From: Streptomyces sp. DH12
GTDB lineage: Bacteria > Actinomycetota > Actinomycetes > Streptomycetales > Streptomycetaceae
Length of the DNA stretch: 64,000 bases
NCBI RefSeq assembly: GCF_020873895.1
Contig: NZ_JAHWGT010000013.1
Span: 124,001 to 188,000 of the forward strand
Direction of reading: 5' to 3'
Within the stretch, counting starts at the first letter, position 1. The number at the start of each line of letters is the position of its first letter. A program made the position numbers and the translations under genes. Positions 43,794-52,918 of this stretch are shown in pieces. Under the pieces are notes generated by a model, which saw only the letters and a list, made by a program, of their open reading frames with translations, ran no database searches and was not told where the DNA came from.

Positions 43794-44666
43794 TCAGACG
43801 GAGGCGTACGCGGGGGGAACGGGCGCCGCGCCGCGGGCGAGGGCCCGGTCGTAGCGGTGCAGGACGAGGCGGGCGAGCGCCGGGTGCGGGCCGAGGGGCG
43901 CGGAGGCGAGCCAGGGCGCGGCGGCGGCGCTGCGGGTGGCGAAGAGGCCGGGTGCGGTGAAGCAGGAGGCCACGGCCACCCGGGTGCGGCCGCGGGCGGC
44001 GAGGGCCCGGACGGCTTCGGGGACGGTGGGCGCGGCGGCGGAGGCGTAGGCGGCGACGACGGGTACGCCGCCGAGGCGTGCGCCGAGGAGCGCGGCGAGG
44101 GCCGGGATGCCGCCGGTGGCGGGGCCGTCGGTGGCAGGGCCGTCGGGGAGGTGGGCGGCGCCGTCGGGGAGGTGGGCGGCGCCGTCGGGGAGGTGGGCGG
44201 CGCCGTCGGGGAGGTGGGCGGCGCCGTAGTCGGGGTCGCGGGAGCCGGCCGCGGCGAGGACGACCCCGGCGTGGCGGCGGGTCGCCGGGTCGTCGTCGCG
44301 CCAGCCCGCCTCGACGAGCCGGTCGTGCAGCGCCTCGGCGAGGAGCGGGTGGGGGCCGAGCGGGTCGGCGACCCGGACGCGGGTGCGGGGGGCGGCGGCC
44401 TCGGCGGCGCGGGGCAGGTCGTGCTTGACGTGGTGGCCGCGGCCGAAGAGGAGCGGGACGAGGACGGCGTCGCCGCCCGCGGGCAGGGCGTCCAGGGTGT
44501 CGGGGAGCAGCGGGGCGTTCAGTTCGATGTGGCCGAGCCGGACCGGCAGGCCGGGGCGCAGCGCGCGGACCCGGTCGAGCAGGGCGGTCACGGTGGGCAG
44601 GGCCCGCGGGTCGCGGCTGCCGTGGGCGACGGCGACCAGGGTGGGGGGCCGGTGGGATGGGCTCAT
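43794..44666 (-). CDS. CbiX/sirohydrochlorin chelatase-like protein
   Basis: 290 residues with two CbiX-like halves. The N-terminal half has LVAVAHGSRDP, containing the metal-handling His, and PLLFGRGHHVKHDLP. The second half (GVVLAAAGSRDPDYG) lacks the His. The family inserts Fe2+ or Co2+ into sirohydrochlorin for sirohaem or cobalamin; sirohaem would serve the NirB encoded downstream in the window. Four perfect AAHLPDG repeats (44142-44225) lie between the halves. The ATG at 44666 gives the family-typical N-terminus. Confidence 0.85.
   Translation of the reverse strand: MSPSHRPPTLVAVAHGSRDPRALPTVTALLDRVRALRPGLPVRLGHIELNAPLLPDTLDALPAGGDAVLVPLLFGRGHHVKHDLPRAAEAAAPRTRVRVADPLGPHPLLAEALHDRLVEAGWRDDDPATRRHAGVVLAAAGSRDPDYGAAHLPDGAAHLPDGAAHLPDGAAHLPDGPATDGPATGGIPALAALLGARLGGVPVVAAYASAAAPTVPEAVRALAARGRTRVAVASCFTAPGLFATRSAAAAPWLASAPLGPHPALARLVLHRYDRALARGAAPVPPAYASV
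44142..44225 (-). repeat. Four exact 21-bp in-frame tandem repeats in the chelatase gene
   Basis: The unit GTCGGGGAGGTGGGCGGCGC+C occurs four times at 44142, 44163, 44184 and 44205 without mismatch, each encoding the heptapeptide AAHLPDG on the minus strand. It is a length-neutral (multiple-of-3) minisatellite in an inter-domain linker, probably variable between strains. Confidence 0.95.
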
Positions 44667-44793
44667 GGCGGCGCCTGCGCGTTCCGTCGGGGATGGGACC
44701 GTGGTGCCGATCCTGGCGGAGGCAGGTTGCCGGGGTGTTGCGCGGCGGTCACGGGTGGTTTGGCGCCCGCTCACCGGCCCGTCGGGCGGCCCG

Positions 44794-45546
44794 TCAGTCC
44801 TCGGCGAGCCAGATCCGCAGCGGTCCGGCGTCGGTGAAGCCGTGCCCGAGGGCCGCCGCGAGGCCGTCGCCGTGCTCGTACCCGACGACGGGGAGGCCCG
44901 GGTGGCGGGCGGCGGCCGCGGCGAGGCAGGCGGGCCACGCCTCGGCGGCCTCGCCGAAGAGGTTGGACACGCCGACGGCTCCGGTGCGGTGGCCGGGGTC
45001 GGGGGCGGGGCTGTGACCAGAGCCGGAGCCGTTACCGGGGCCGGGTCGGGGGTCGGGGTCGTGGCTGAGGACGGCGCCGGAGGTGATCCGGCCGTCGGGT
45101 GCGCGGCCGGCGAGGACGGTGACGCCGGGGTCGGCGAGGAGGGCGGGACGGAAGAGGCCGCCGGTCGCGCCGCCGCCCCAGGCGCGCTCCCAGTCGGCGA
45201 GCGCGGCGGCCGTACGGACCGGCTCCCACGGCGCGGACGGGGCGGCCGGCGCGGGGCCGGCGGGGCGGTGGATCCAGCGGGCCTCGAAGAGGACGCGGAA
45301 GCCGTGGGGCGCCAGGTCGAGCGCGGCGAAACCGTCCTTGACCGAACAACCGGGGGCGGTGCGGTCGACCCCGCCGAGGACGTCGTCGGGTGTGGCGTCG
45401 GCGCGGAGGGTGACGGCGTCCGGGTAGAGCGGCGGCGTGCGCCGGGCGGAGGTCCAGGCGCGGTCCCCGAAGGTGCCGGGCGGCAGGTCGTGGGCGCGGC
45501 ACATGGCGGCGCACCACCGGGCGTTGTCGAGGGCGGCGGTCAGCAC
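44794..45546 (-). CDS. Conserved hypothetical protein, possible acetyltransferase-like fold
   Basis: 250 residues, no family recognised with certainty. It opens TAALDNARWCAAMCRAHDLP. The middle (VKDGFAALDLAPHGFRVLFEARWIHRP) and the C-terminal part (GVSNLFGEAAEAW...LPVVGYEHGDGLAAALGHGF) resemble a GNAT-type domain, where the GYE element and the A...G.F ending are typical. A Pro/Gly/Ser-rich insert around residues 165-190 looks disordered. It lies between the chelatase and the divergent aquaporin gene. Confidence 0.7.
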   Translation of the reverse strand: MLTAALDNARWCAAMCRAHDLPPGTFGDRAWTSARRTPPLYPDAVTLRADATPDDVLGGVDRTAPGCSVKDGFAALDLAPHGFRVLFEARWIHRPAGPAPAAPSAPWEPVRTAAALADWERAWGGGATGGLFRPALLADPGVTVLAGRAPDGRITSGAVLSHDPDPRPGPGNGSGSGHSPAPDPGHRTGAVGVSNLFGEAAEAWPACLAAAAARHPGLPVVGYEHGDGLAAALGHGFTDAGPLRIWLAED

Positions 45547-45630
45547 CCGGGCATGGTGCCAGGCGGCGGTCGGCAGGGGCGCGCGCTTTTCCCGCCCCCC
45601 TTTCCCACTTCCCCTCCCACCGTTCCGCTC

Positions 45631-45655
45631 TTCCGCTGAGTGGAATATATTTTCC
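45631..45655. promoter_or_regulatory. AT-rich inverted repeats upstream of the aquaporin gene
   Basis: An imperfect palindrome TTCCGCTGAGTGGAA (45631-45645) overlaps GGAATATATTTTCC (45642-45655). The run of A/T is exceptional against the surrounding >75% GC and lies in the divergent promoter region between 44794-45546 (minus) and the aquaporin gene (plus). It is likely a promoter/operator; the regulator is unknown. Confidence 0.45.
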
Positions 45656-45697
45656 GTTCACGGTCGGGGTGGTTCGCGGAGGGGGACGGTGGCGGTC

Positions 45698-46477
45698 ATG
45701 GGAGGTGCGGTGGCACTGCACCGGCGTGTGCTCGCCGAGCTGGTCGGTACGGGGGCGCTCGTCGCCGCCGTCGTCGGGTCGGGCATCCAGGCCGCCGGGC
45801 TCAGCGACGACGTCGGCGTACGGCTGCTGGCGAACTCGCTCGCGTCGGCGATCGGGCTCGGGCTGCTCCTCGCGCTGCTCGGCCCGGTCTCCGGAGGGCA
45901 CCTCAACCCCGTCGTCACCCTGTGCGCGTGGTGGTACCGCCGCCGTGGCGCGGAGCCCGTCCCCGCGCGCGACGTCGGGCTCTACCTCGCCGCCCAGCTG
46001 GTGGGCGCGGCGGCCGGGGCGCTGCTCGCCGAGGCGATGTTCGGGCGGACGCCGGGCGCCAGCGGCTGGACCTGGGCGACGCAGGTGCGGTCGGACGGTC
46101 ACCTGCTGCTCGGTGAGACGGTCGCCACCGCCGGGCTCGTCCTGCTGGTCGTGGGCCTGGAGCGGCTGGGCCGCACCGAGCTGGCACCGGTCGCGGTCGC
46201 CGCGTACGTGGCCGCAGCGATCTGGTTCACCTCGTCCGGGTCGTTCGCCAACCCGGCCGCCACCGTGGGGCGCTCCCTCACCGACTCGTTCACCGGGATC
46301 GCGCCCGGCTCCCTGCCCGGCTTCGTCGCCGCGCAGCTCGCCGGCGCGGTGCTGGGCGGGGTCCTCGCCCACGTGGTGTACGGGGGCCGCGCCGCGCCGC
46401 CGCCGGGGCCCCGCCCGGACGGCCCCGGCCGCCCGGAGGGGCCGGGGGCCCCCGCGGGACCCGGGACCCCGGCCTGA
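45698..46477 (+). CDS. MIP/aquaporin-family channel
   Basis: 259 residues with six transmembrane segments and the two aquaporin half-helix motifs: SGGHLNPVVTL (NPV instead of NPA) and FANPAATVGRS (NPA). The Arg of the selectivity filter follows the second motif. NPV-containing actinobacterial members are often linked to metalloids, but no arsenic genes are nearby, so water or small-solute transport is the safer call. The C-terminal tail is Pro/Gly-rich. The ATG at 45698 was used; a GTG three codons upstream, nearer the GAGGGGGA site, is possible. Confidence 0.88.
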   Translation: MGGAVALHRRVLAELVGTGALVAAVVGSGIQAAGLSDDVGVRLLANSLASAIGLGLLLALLGPVSGGHLNPVVTLCAWWYRRRGAEPVPARDVGLYLAAQLVGAAAGALLAEAMFGRTPGASGWTWATQVRSDGHLLLGETVATAGLVLLVVGLERLGRTELAPVAVAAYVAAAIWFTSSGSFANPAATVGRSLTDSFTGIAPGSLPGFVAAQLAGAVLGGVLAHVVYGGRAAPPPGPRPDGPGRPEGPGAPAGPGTPA

Positions 46478-46567
46478 GCCCGGCGCCCGGCCCGGCCGCC
46501 GTCGGTCCGCGGCCCTCGGTCCGAAGGACCATGGCGCGGGGCGGCGGCGCCCGGCGACACTGGCCCC

Positions 46568-47380
46568 ATGGACACCCTGTCGCCCGCGCGCGCCGACGCC
46601 TACCTGCGCCGCATCGGCGCCGACCGCCCCGCCCGCCCCACCGAGGCCGCCCTGCGCGACCTCCAGCTGCGCCACCTGATGGCGGTGCCCTTCGAGAACC
46701 TCTCGATCCACCTGGGCGAGGACGTCGTGCTGTCGGAGGAGGCGCTCGTCGCGAAGATCGTGGACGGGCGGCGCGGCGGCTTCTGCTACGAGTTGAACGG
46801 GGCGTTCGCGGCGCTGCTGCGCACGCTCGGCTACCGGGTGGAGCTGCTCCAGGCCCGGGTGTTCGACGAGGACGGCCGCCCGGGCATCCCGTACGACCAC
46901 CTCGCGCTGCGGGTGCGGGCCGCGGACGGCGGCGGCCGGGCCTGGCTGGTCGACGTGGGCTTCGGCGACCACAGCCTCCACCCGCTGCGGCTCGACGACC
47001 CGGGCGACCAGCACGACCCCGCGGGCGTGTTCCGCCTGGTCCCGAGCGCGGAGCCGGGCGCGGCCGGCGACCTCGACGTGGTGCGGGACGGCACGCCCCG
47101 CTACCGGCTGGAGCCGCGGCCGCGCGTCCTGCGCGACTTCGCGGCCGGCGCCTGGTGGCACCGCACGTCGCCCGAGTCGCCCTTCACCCGGGCGCCGCTG
47201 TGCTCGCTGCCGACCGCGCGGGGCCGGGTCACGCTCAGCGGCCGCCGGCTCATCACCACCGACGGCGGGGAGCGGCGGGAGCACGAGCCGGCGGGGGACG
47301 GCGAACTCCTGGCCGCCTACCGCGAGCACTTCGGCGTGGACCTGGACCGGGTGCCCGTGCCGCTGCACCCCCGCCCCTGA
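46568..47380 (+). CDS. Arylamine N-acetyltransferase
   Basis: 270 residues of the NAT family. The complete Cys-His-Asp triad is visible: RGGFCYELNG, IPYDHLALRV and WLVDVGFGD. NATs transfer acetyl (or propionyl/malonyl) groups from CoA to arylamines and hydrazines; in actinomycetes some relatives act in amide formation of natural products. The N-terminal motif AYLRRIG and LQLRHLMAVPFENL are standard. ATG start; co-directional with cutA downstream. Confidence 0.93.
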   Translation: MDTLSPARADAYLRRIGADRPARPTEAALRDLQLRHLMAVPFENLSIHLGEDVVLSEEALVAKIVDGRRGGFCYELNGAFAALLRTLGYRVELLQARVFDEDGRPGIPYDHLALRVRAADGGGRAWLVDVGFGDHSLHPLRLDDPGDQHDPAGVFRLVPSAEPGAAGDLDVVRDGTPRYRLEPRPRVLRDFAAGAWWHRTSPESPFTRAPLCSLPTARGRVTLSGRRLITTDGGERREHEPAGDGELLAAYREHFGVDLDRVPVPLHPRP

Positions 47381-47478
47381 ACCGCGCCCCGGCGGCCGAG
47401 CCGGCTCTGGGGCGGTGGAGCCGCGCCGGGCGGTGCCATCCTGGGACGGTGGACGTCCCCGACCCGAGGAGCGCGAGC

Positions 47479-47817
47479 GTGCCCGAGGTGCAGCCCGTAC
47501 CGACCGTGCTGACCGTACTGACCACCACCGACTCCGCGGCGAAGGCCGAGGAGCTGGCCCGGAGCGCGGTCGAGGCGCGGGTCGCCGCCTGCGCGCAGGT
47601 CTCCGGGCCGGTGACGTCGGTGTACCGCTGGGAGGGCGCCGTGGAGACCGCGCAGGAGTGGCAGGTGCTGTTCAAGACGGCCGCCACCCGCTACGACGCG
47701 CTGGAAACCCACCTCCGCGCCCGCCACGACTACGCGACTCCGGAGATCATCGCCACGCCGGTGGTCCGGGGCGGCGCCGACTACCTGGCGTGGGTCGGCC
47801 GGGAGACGGCCGGGTGA
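47479..47817 (+). CDS. cutA: CutA divalent-cation tolerance protein
   Basis: 112 residues of the trimeric CutA1 fold: VLTTTDSAAKAEELARSAVEARVAACAQV, the SVYRWEGAVE motif, LFKTAATRYDALETHL and the C-terminal YATPEIIATPVVRG...YLAWV. Originally linked to copper tolerance, the exact role of CutA is unsettled. The GTG at 47479 lies 8 bases after GAGGAG; a GTG 10 codons upstream is possible. The next gene starts inside its stop (GTGA overlap). Confidence 0.93.
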   Translation: MPEVQPVPTVLTVLTTTDSAAKAEELARSAVEARVAACAQVSGPVTSVYRWEGAVETAQEWQVLFKTAATRYDALETHLRARHDYATPEIIATPVVRGGADYLAWVGRETAG

Positions 47818-48213
47818 GCGCCGCCGAGCTGCCGTTCTTCGTGTACGGGACGCTGCGGCCCGGCGAGGCCAACCACCGCCTGTTCCTGGCGGGTCGCACC
47901 GCCGCCGAGGAGCCGGCCCACCTCCCCGGCGCCGCCCTGCACGACGGCCCCGGCTACCCGTACGCGGTGCCGGGCGGCCCCGGTGAGGTGGTGGTCGGCG
48001 ACCTGGTGCACGCCGCGCCCGGCGGGTACCGCGAACTGCTCTCGGTGCTGGACCGGTTGGAGGAGTACCTCGGGCCCGGCCACCCGCTGAACCTGTACGA
48101 GCGGCTGCCCCGCGACACCGTGCGGCTGCGGGACGGGGCCGTCGTCCGGGCGTGGGTGTACGTCCCGGCGCCGCGCACCGTGCCCGGGGCGCCGATCCCG
48201 GGCGGTGACTGGC

Positions 48214-50289
<2,076 letters not shown>

Positions 50290-50409
50290 GCCGTCGAGCC
50301 TGCGGGGCGCGTGTTACGGCCAGGGTGCCCCTGTATTACGCAGGCGGTACGTCGCGCTCCGGCGGCGGGGGCGGTGCCGGTGAGCGCCCCCGGGCGCCGG
50401 GGCGGCGGT

Positions 50410-51096
50410 TCAGCCGGCCGCGGCGAGCGCCCTGGCGACGCCGGGCTCCTGGCGGCCGAGGAACGTCGGGTCCGGCCGCAGCACCACGTCCGCCGCCGCC
50501 TTCCCCGCGGCGGCCAGCTCGCGGACCTGCCCCTGGTACCAGACGGCGTCGCGCGGCTCGCCGACGCCGACGCCGTACGAGTCGACGCCCGCCGCCCGGC
50601 ACAGGGCCACGGCCCGGCGGATGTGGAAGTCCTGGGTGACGAGGACCGCCCGGTCCACCCCGAAGATCCGCTTCGCGCGGACGCACGAGTCCCAGGTGTC
50701 GAAACCCGCGTGGTCGCTGACGACGCGGTCCGCCGGCACGCCGTGCTCGACGAGGTAGGCGCGCATGGCGTCGGGCTCGTCGTACTCGACGCGGCCGTTG
50801 TCGCCGGTGACGAGGACGACCTTCACCTTGCCGGTGCGGTACAGCTCGGCCGCGGCGTCCAGGCGGTGGGCGAGGTAGGCGGTCGGGCGGCCCTTCCACA
50901 GCCCGGCGCCGAAGACCACGGCCACGTCCCGGGCGGGCACGTCGGCGGTGGTGCGGAGGCTGTCGGCGGTGCTGGTGCGCAGCCAGGTCGCCGGCGCGAG
51001 CGCCAGGACGCAGGCCAGTACCGCGCCCCGCACCAGCCACCGCCGGCCGCGGCGGGTGCCGCCGCGCGGCGTCCTCGGCCCTGTCGTGCGCCGCAT
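50410..51096 (-). CDS. SanA/YdcF-type DUF218 membrane protein
   Basis: 228 residues: an Arg-rich cytoplasmic N-terminus, one transmembrane helix (WLVRGAVLACVLALAPATWL) and an extracytoplasmic DUF218 domain (VAVVFGAGLWKGRPTAYLAHRLDAA, VLVTGDNG, VSDHAGFDTWDSCVRAKRIFG, VTQDFHIRRAVALCRAAG). SanA relatives affect envelope barrier function in enterobacteria; the biochemical role is unknown. The ATG at 51096 was chosen for GGGAGGGGGC six bases upstream rather than the longer frame. Confidence 0.87.
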   Translation of the reverse strand: MRRTTGPRTPRGGTRRGRRWLVRGAVLACVLALAPATWLRTSTADSLRTTADVPARDVAVVFGAGLWKGRPTAYLAHRLDAAAELYRTGKVKVVLVTGDNGRVEYDEPDAMRAYLVEHGVPADRVVSDHAGFDTWDSCVRAKRIFGVDRAVLVTQDFHIRRAVALCRAAGVDSYGVGVGEPRDAVWYQGQVRELAAAGKAAADVVLRPDPTFLGRQEPGVARALAAAG

Positions 51097-51256
51097 CGGG
51101 CCCCCTCCCGTCGTGGGCGGTGCGCCCACCGCGCCCACCTCGTGCCGTCCCGCCCTGTCCGACGCGCCGCCCGCCTCCCCGGTTCACCGGGGAGGGCGGG
51201 CGGCGGGTGTGACATGTGTCGCTCCGGCCGGGGGGGAGGGGGGGTCGAGCCCTCCG

Positions 51257-51460
51257 TCAGACGGCGCCGAGGTCCCCGCTCCGCACGCCCGCCACGAAGG
51301 AGGCGAACGCGCCTGCGCTGAAGCCCAGCACCGGGCCCGCCGGGTCCTTGGAGTCACGGACCGGGACCACACCACGCGAGCCGACGAGGTTGACCGCGAC
51401 CTCAACGCAGTCGCCGCCGTTGCTGCTGTACGAGGACGTGAAGAACTGCGGTTCGGTCAC
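51257..51460 (-). CDS. DUF397 protein (WhiJ-system partner type)
   Basis: 67 residues, nearly all DUF397 (FFTSSYSSNGGDCVEVAVN...GVVPVRDSKDPAGPVLGFSAGAFASFVAGVRSG). Such small proteins pair with an adjacent XRE regulator in the WhiJ/AbaA-type systems abundant in Streptomyces, where they are thought to modulate the DNA-binding partner. GTG start; it overlaps the upstream XRE gene by 4 bp. Confidence 0.93.
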   Translation of the reverse strand: MTEPQFFTSSYSSNGGDCVEVAVNLVGSRGVVPVRDSKDPAGPVLGFSAGAFASFVAGVRSGDLGAV

Positions 51461-52284
51461 GGTGCGCCCCTTCGAAGCTGCTTGATCATAGCCACGGACT
51501 CCCCTTGCGAGCGGGCTTCGGCCTGCAACTGATGGTAGGCCGTCATCATGGACTGAACGACCCGGCTGTCTCGGTCCAAATGCCCCTGGATTGCCGACTC
51601 TGCGTAGACGACCGCCGACCGATCCGGCAGCGTGACCAGTCGCACCGGCAGATCGAAGGCCCTCTGCTCCCCCAGGCCATACGGAGCCACTTGCAGCACA
51701 GTGGTGGGCAGCTCGGCAAACGCCACCAGCCAGTCCAACTGGGCCGCCATGACCCCCGCTCCCCCTACCGGGCGCCGGATGCAGCTCTCATCCAGCACCG
51801 CGAAGACGAGTGGCGGGGGAGTCCGCTCCAGGGATGCCTGTCGCTCGGCCAGAAGAGCCAGCCGTTCTTCTGCCTGCTGCTCGGTGATGGCGCCCCGCCG
51901 TACCGCTCCCGTGGCGATGGCTGCCGCGTACTCCGGAGTCTGGAGCAAACCCGGAATGATCCCCAACTCGAACAGCCGGATCTCCGCGGCGCGCACCTCG
52001 TGCGCTGCGTACTCCGGGAAGCCCTCCAGTATCGCCGAGTTGCGTACGGCCCGCCCCTGCCGTTCCAGCTGGTCGCCCGTACCAAGCGCCCTGTCAGCGC
52101 TGTGCGCAAAGCGAGGAGTTGGCGACCGTCGCCCAGTTTCGACGGCCGAGATGTGCGTTCCGGAGTACCCCATCCGGGCCGCCAGATCGTCCTGTGTCCA
52201 TCCGCGCTCGTCCCGCAACCTGCGCAGACGCTCCCCGAACCGAGCCTTCGGTGAAGTGTTCGGGTCCAGCTCCTTGCGATTCAC
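51457..52284 (-). CDS. XRE-family regulator with DUF5753 (WhiJ type)
   Basis: 275 residues. An N-terminal helix-turn-helix (RLRRLRDERGWTQDDLAARM, GYSGTHISAVETGRR) spans roughly 20-75, followed by a DUF5753 ligand/effector domain (LFELGIIPGLLQTPEYAAAI, FAVLDESCIRRPVGG, VLQVAPYGLGEQRAFDLPV, VVYAESAIQGHLDRD). GC content is visibly lower than in the neighbouring genes. It overlaps the DUF397 gene by 4 bp and is divergent from two small ORFs. It is a probable developmental or secondary-metabolism switch; targets are unknown. Confidence 0.93.
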   Translation of the reverse strand: MNRKELDPNTSPKARFGERLRRLRDERGWTQDDLAARMGYSGTHISAVETGRRSPTPRFAHSADRALGTGDQLERQGRAVRNSAILEGFPEYAAHEVRAAEIRLFELGIIPGLLQTPEYAAAIATGAVRRGAITEQQAEERLALLAERQASLERTPPPLVFAVLDESCIRRPVGGAGVMAAQLDWLVAFAELPTTVLQVAPYGLGEQRAFDLPVRLVTLPDRSAVVYAESAIQGHLDRDSRVVQSMMTAYHQLQAEARSQGESVAMIKQLRRGAP

Positions 52285-52390
52285 CGTCCTTCTCCCAACT
52301 CTCCGTGCAGATTACGCAAGTTGAAGGGCTCCTCACCCTAGGCCACGCTGGCGCCCCTGGGTAGTCGAAGCACTACGGAGAGGAGTGAAG

Positions 52391-52651
52391 GTGTCCGAAG
52401 GTGACGTCCCCACGGAGGGCCGCGAGCCCCTGCACGCCCCCACCCCCGGCACGCTCGTGGTGGACACCGGCCGGGGGGACCGGTTGGGGGAGTTCCGGGG
52501 GGTCGCCGGCCCCTACTGGTCGCTGCGGCCCGTCGGCGGCGGGCCCGAGTGGGAGGCCGAGCCCGGGGCCGTGCGCCGGGCGACCCGCGCGGAGCGGCTG
52601 CACGTGGAGCTGGAGCGGTGGAACGCCCGTAGCCGGGGTGAGCGGCTGTGA
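52391..52651 (+). CDS. Small conserved-type protein next to the XRE/DUF397 pair
   Basis: 86 residues from the GTG at 52391 (AGGAG six bases upstream). The sequence TPGTLVVDTGRGDRLGEFRGVAGPYWSLRPVGGGPEWEAEP looks like a compact beta domain, followed by a basic helix ATRAERLHVELERWNARS. Similar small proteins often sit divergent from XRE/DUF397 pairs in streptomycetes. The function is unknown. The next gene overlaps its stop by 4 bp. Confidence 0.75.
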   Translation: MSEGDVPTEGREPLHAPTPGTLVVDTGRGDRLGEFRGVAGPYWSLRPVGGGPEWEAEPGAVRRATRAERLHVELERWNARSRGERL

Positions 52652-52875
52652 CCGGGGCGTACCCCGGGCCCCGTGCGGGGCGGCCGAGGAGCGGCGCCCA
52701 CGAACAGGTCCACCGGGACCGGGCGGAGATCGTCCGGCGCTACCGGGATGGAACGTCCGTCCACCGGCTCGCCCTGGACTACGGGGTCTACCCCGCGTGG
52801 CTCGCGCGCCGGCTCGACGACTGGGGCGTGCCCCGCCGGGACTCGCGGGCGGCACACGCGCTGCGCCGCCGGTGA
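52648..52875 (+). CDS. Small HTH-like protein
   Basis: 75 residues, coupled to the previous gene (GTGA overlap). The core VHRDRAEIVRRYRDGTSVHRLALDYGVYPAWLARRLDDWGVPRRD has the spacing of a homeodomain/resolvase-like helix-turn-helix with strong basic character, so it may bind DNA. No named family was assigned. It converges with the second ABC transporter pair. Confidence 0.65.
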   Translation: MTGAYPGPRAGRPRSGAHEQVHRDRAEIVRRYRDGTSVHRLALDYGVYPAWLARRLDDWGVPRRDSRAAHALRRR

Positions 52876-52918
52876 CGCGGGGCGCGGGTCGAGGGCCGCT
52901 CCCGTCGGCCCGGCGGGG

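Noticed and set aside
44142-44225. Short regular repeats considered as a CRISPR array
   Set aside because: The units are contiguous with no spacers and lie in frame inside a chelatase gene.
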